Part shown: in pieces, positions 63,910 to 64,000 of the stretch | Layout: each line of letters starts with the position of its first letter | Position numbering within the stretch: the first letter of the stretch is position 1 | Virus record (IMG/VR): IMGVR_UViG_3300042691_020142 | Location: 1-64,000 of that record | Strand: one strand, 5' to 3' | From: a virus | Length of the DNA: 64,000 nt | The notes under the pieces: generated by a model | The model's database searches: none | The model's input: the letters and a program-made list of their open reading frames with translations, nothing else | Told to the model about the DNA's origin: nothing | Position numbers and translations under genes: made by a program

Positions 63910-64000
63910 GATTTTAGAATTTTTTCTAAGGAAATAATACAACAAAAAAAGTTTATTTCTTTATCTAAAACTGATACATCTCTATACATGTATTCACCTA
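63906..64000 (-). CDS. Possible 3' end of a minus-strand gene (partial)
   Basis: One minus-strand frame is open for 31 codons from the window edge to TAA at 63906-63908, ending in CCIISLEKILKS. Its stop overlaps the stop of the plus-strand gene, as other convergent pairs do here. In such AT-rich DNA an open stretch of this length can be chance, so support is weak. Confidence 0.3.
   Translation of the reverse strand, partial: GEYMYRDVSVLDKEINFFCCIISLEKILKS

Overview
The window reads as part of a large, AT-rich, T4-like tailed phage (myovirus) genome, mostly late virion genes. The anchors are a gp25-type baseplate wedge protein (62856-63362) and a gp6/baseplate-J-type wedge protein (61042-62841) in the canonical T4 order. 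An 8-base NNTAAATA element, best form TATAAATA as in T4-type late promoters, lies a few bases upstream of many start codons. Coding density is very high: no gap exceeds 100 bp, many neighbours overlap by ATGA or TAATG, and no tRNA, integrase, transposase or CRISPR is visible. Shine-Dalgarno sequences are mostly absent. The host cannot be named from sequence alone; the low GC, lack of SD and cyanophage-like virion gene styles are only suggestive.

Layout. (1) 1-4779, plus strand: small accessory genes, including an ADP-ribosyltransferase-like protein, a CX5R dual-specificity-type phosphatase and a flavin-dependent thymidylate synthase (ThyX). (2) 4769-12019, minus strand: a 1242-residue collagen-like fibre followed by a coupled GT4 glycosyltransferase and SAM methyltransferase, plus three small genes. 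(3) 12067-19306, plus strand: a short gene, a fibre-type protein and a 2042-residue protein with a VWA domain interrupted by a coiled coil. (4) 19301-36772, minus strand: virion/tail-fibre genes (a LamG domain split by a propeller, beta-helix, Gly-rich/Cys-rich adhesin duplication, repeat fibres). (5) 36806-46848, minus strand: an accessory block dominated by a tightly coupled sugar locus with four glycosyltransferases, a nucleotide-sugar dehydrogenase-like enzyme, a DegT aminotransferase-like protein, a GNAT acetyltransferase, a PIG-L deacetylase and a radical SAM protein. Two unknown proteins sharing a C-terminal FWPE motif bracket most of it. (6) 46850-63362, minus strand: fibres (one with an S74 self-cleaving chaperone), two giant PKD/NHL proteins, gp6 and gp25. 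(7) 63388 to the edge: a conserved plus-strand gene.

How it may work together (inference): region 6 builds the baseplate wedge and its large decorations; regions 2-4 and 6 supply many alternative fibres and adhesins, several sharing a short N-terminal docking motif. The sugar locus lies inside the fibre block and the GT4/methyltransferase pair lies directly behind a threonine-rich collagen gene. The most interesting hypothesis is therefore that this phage makes its own modified amino sugar and glycosylates its virion fibres; modification of host surface glycans is the main alternative.
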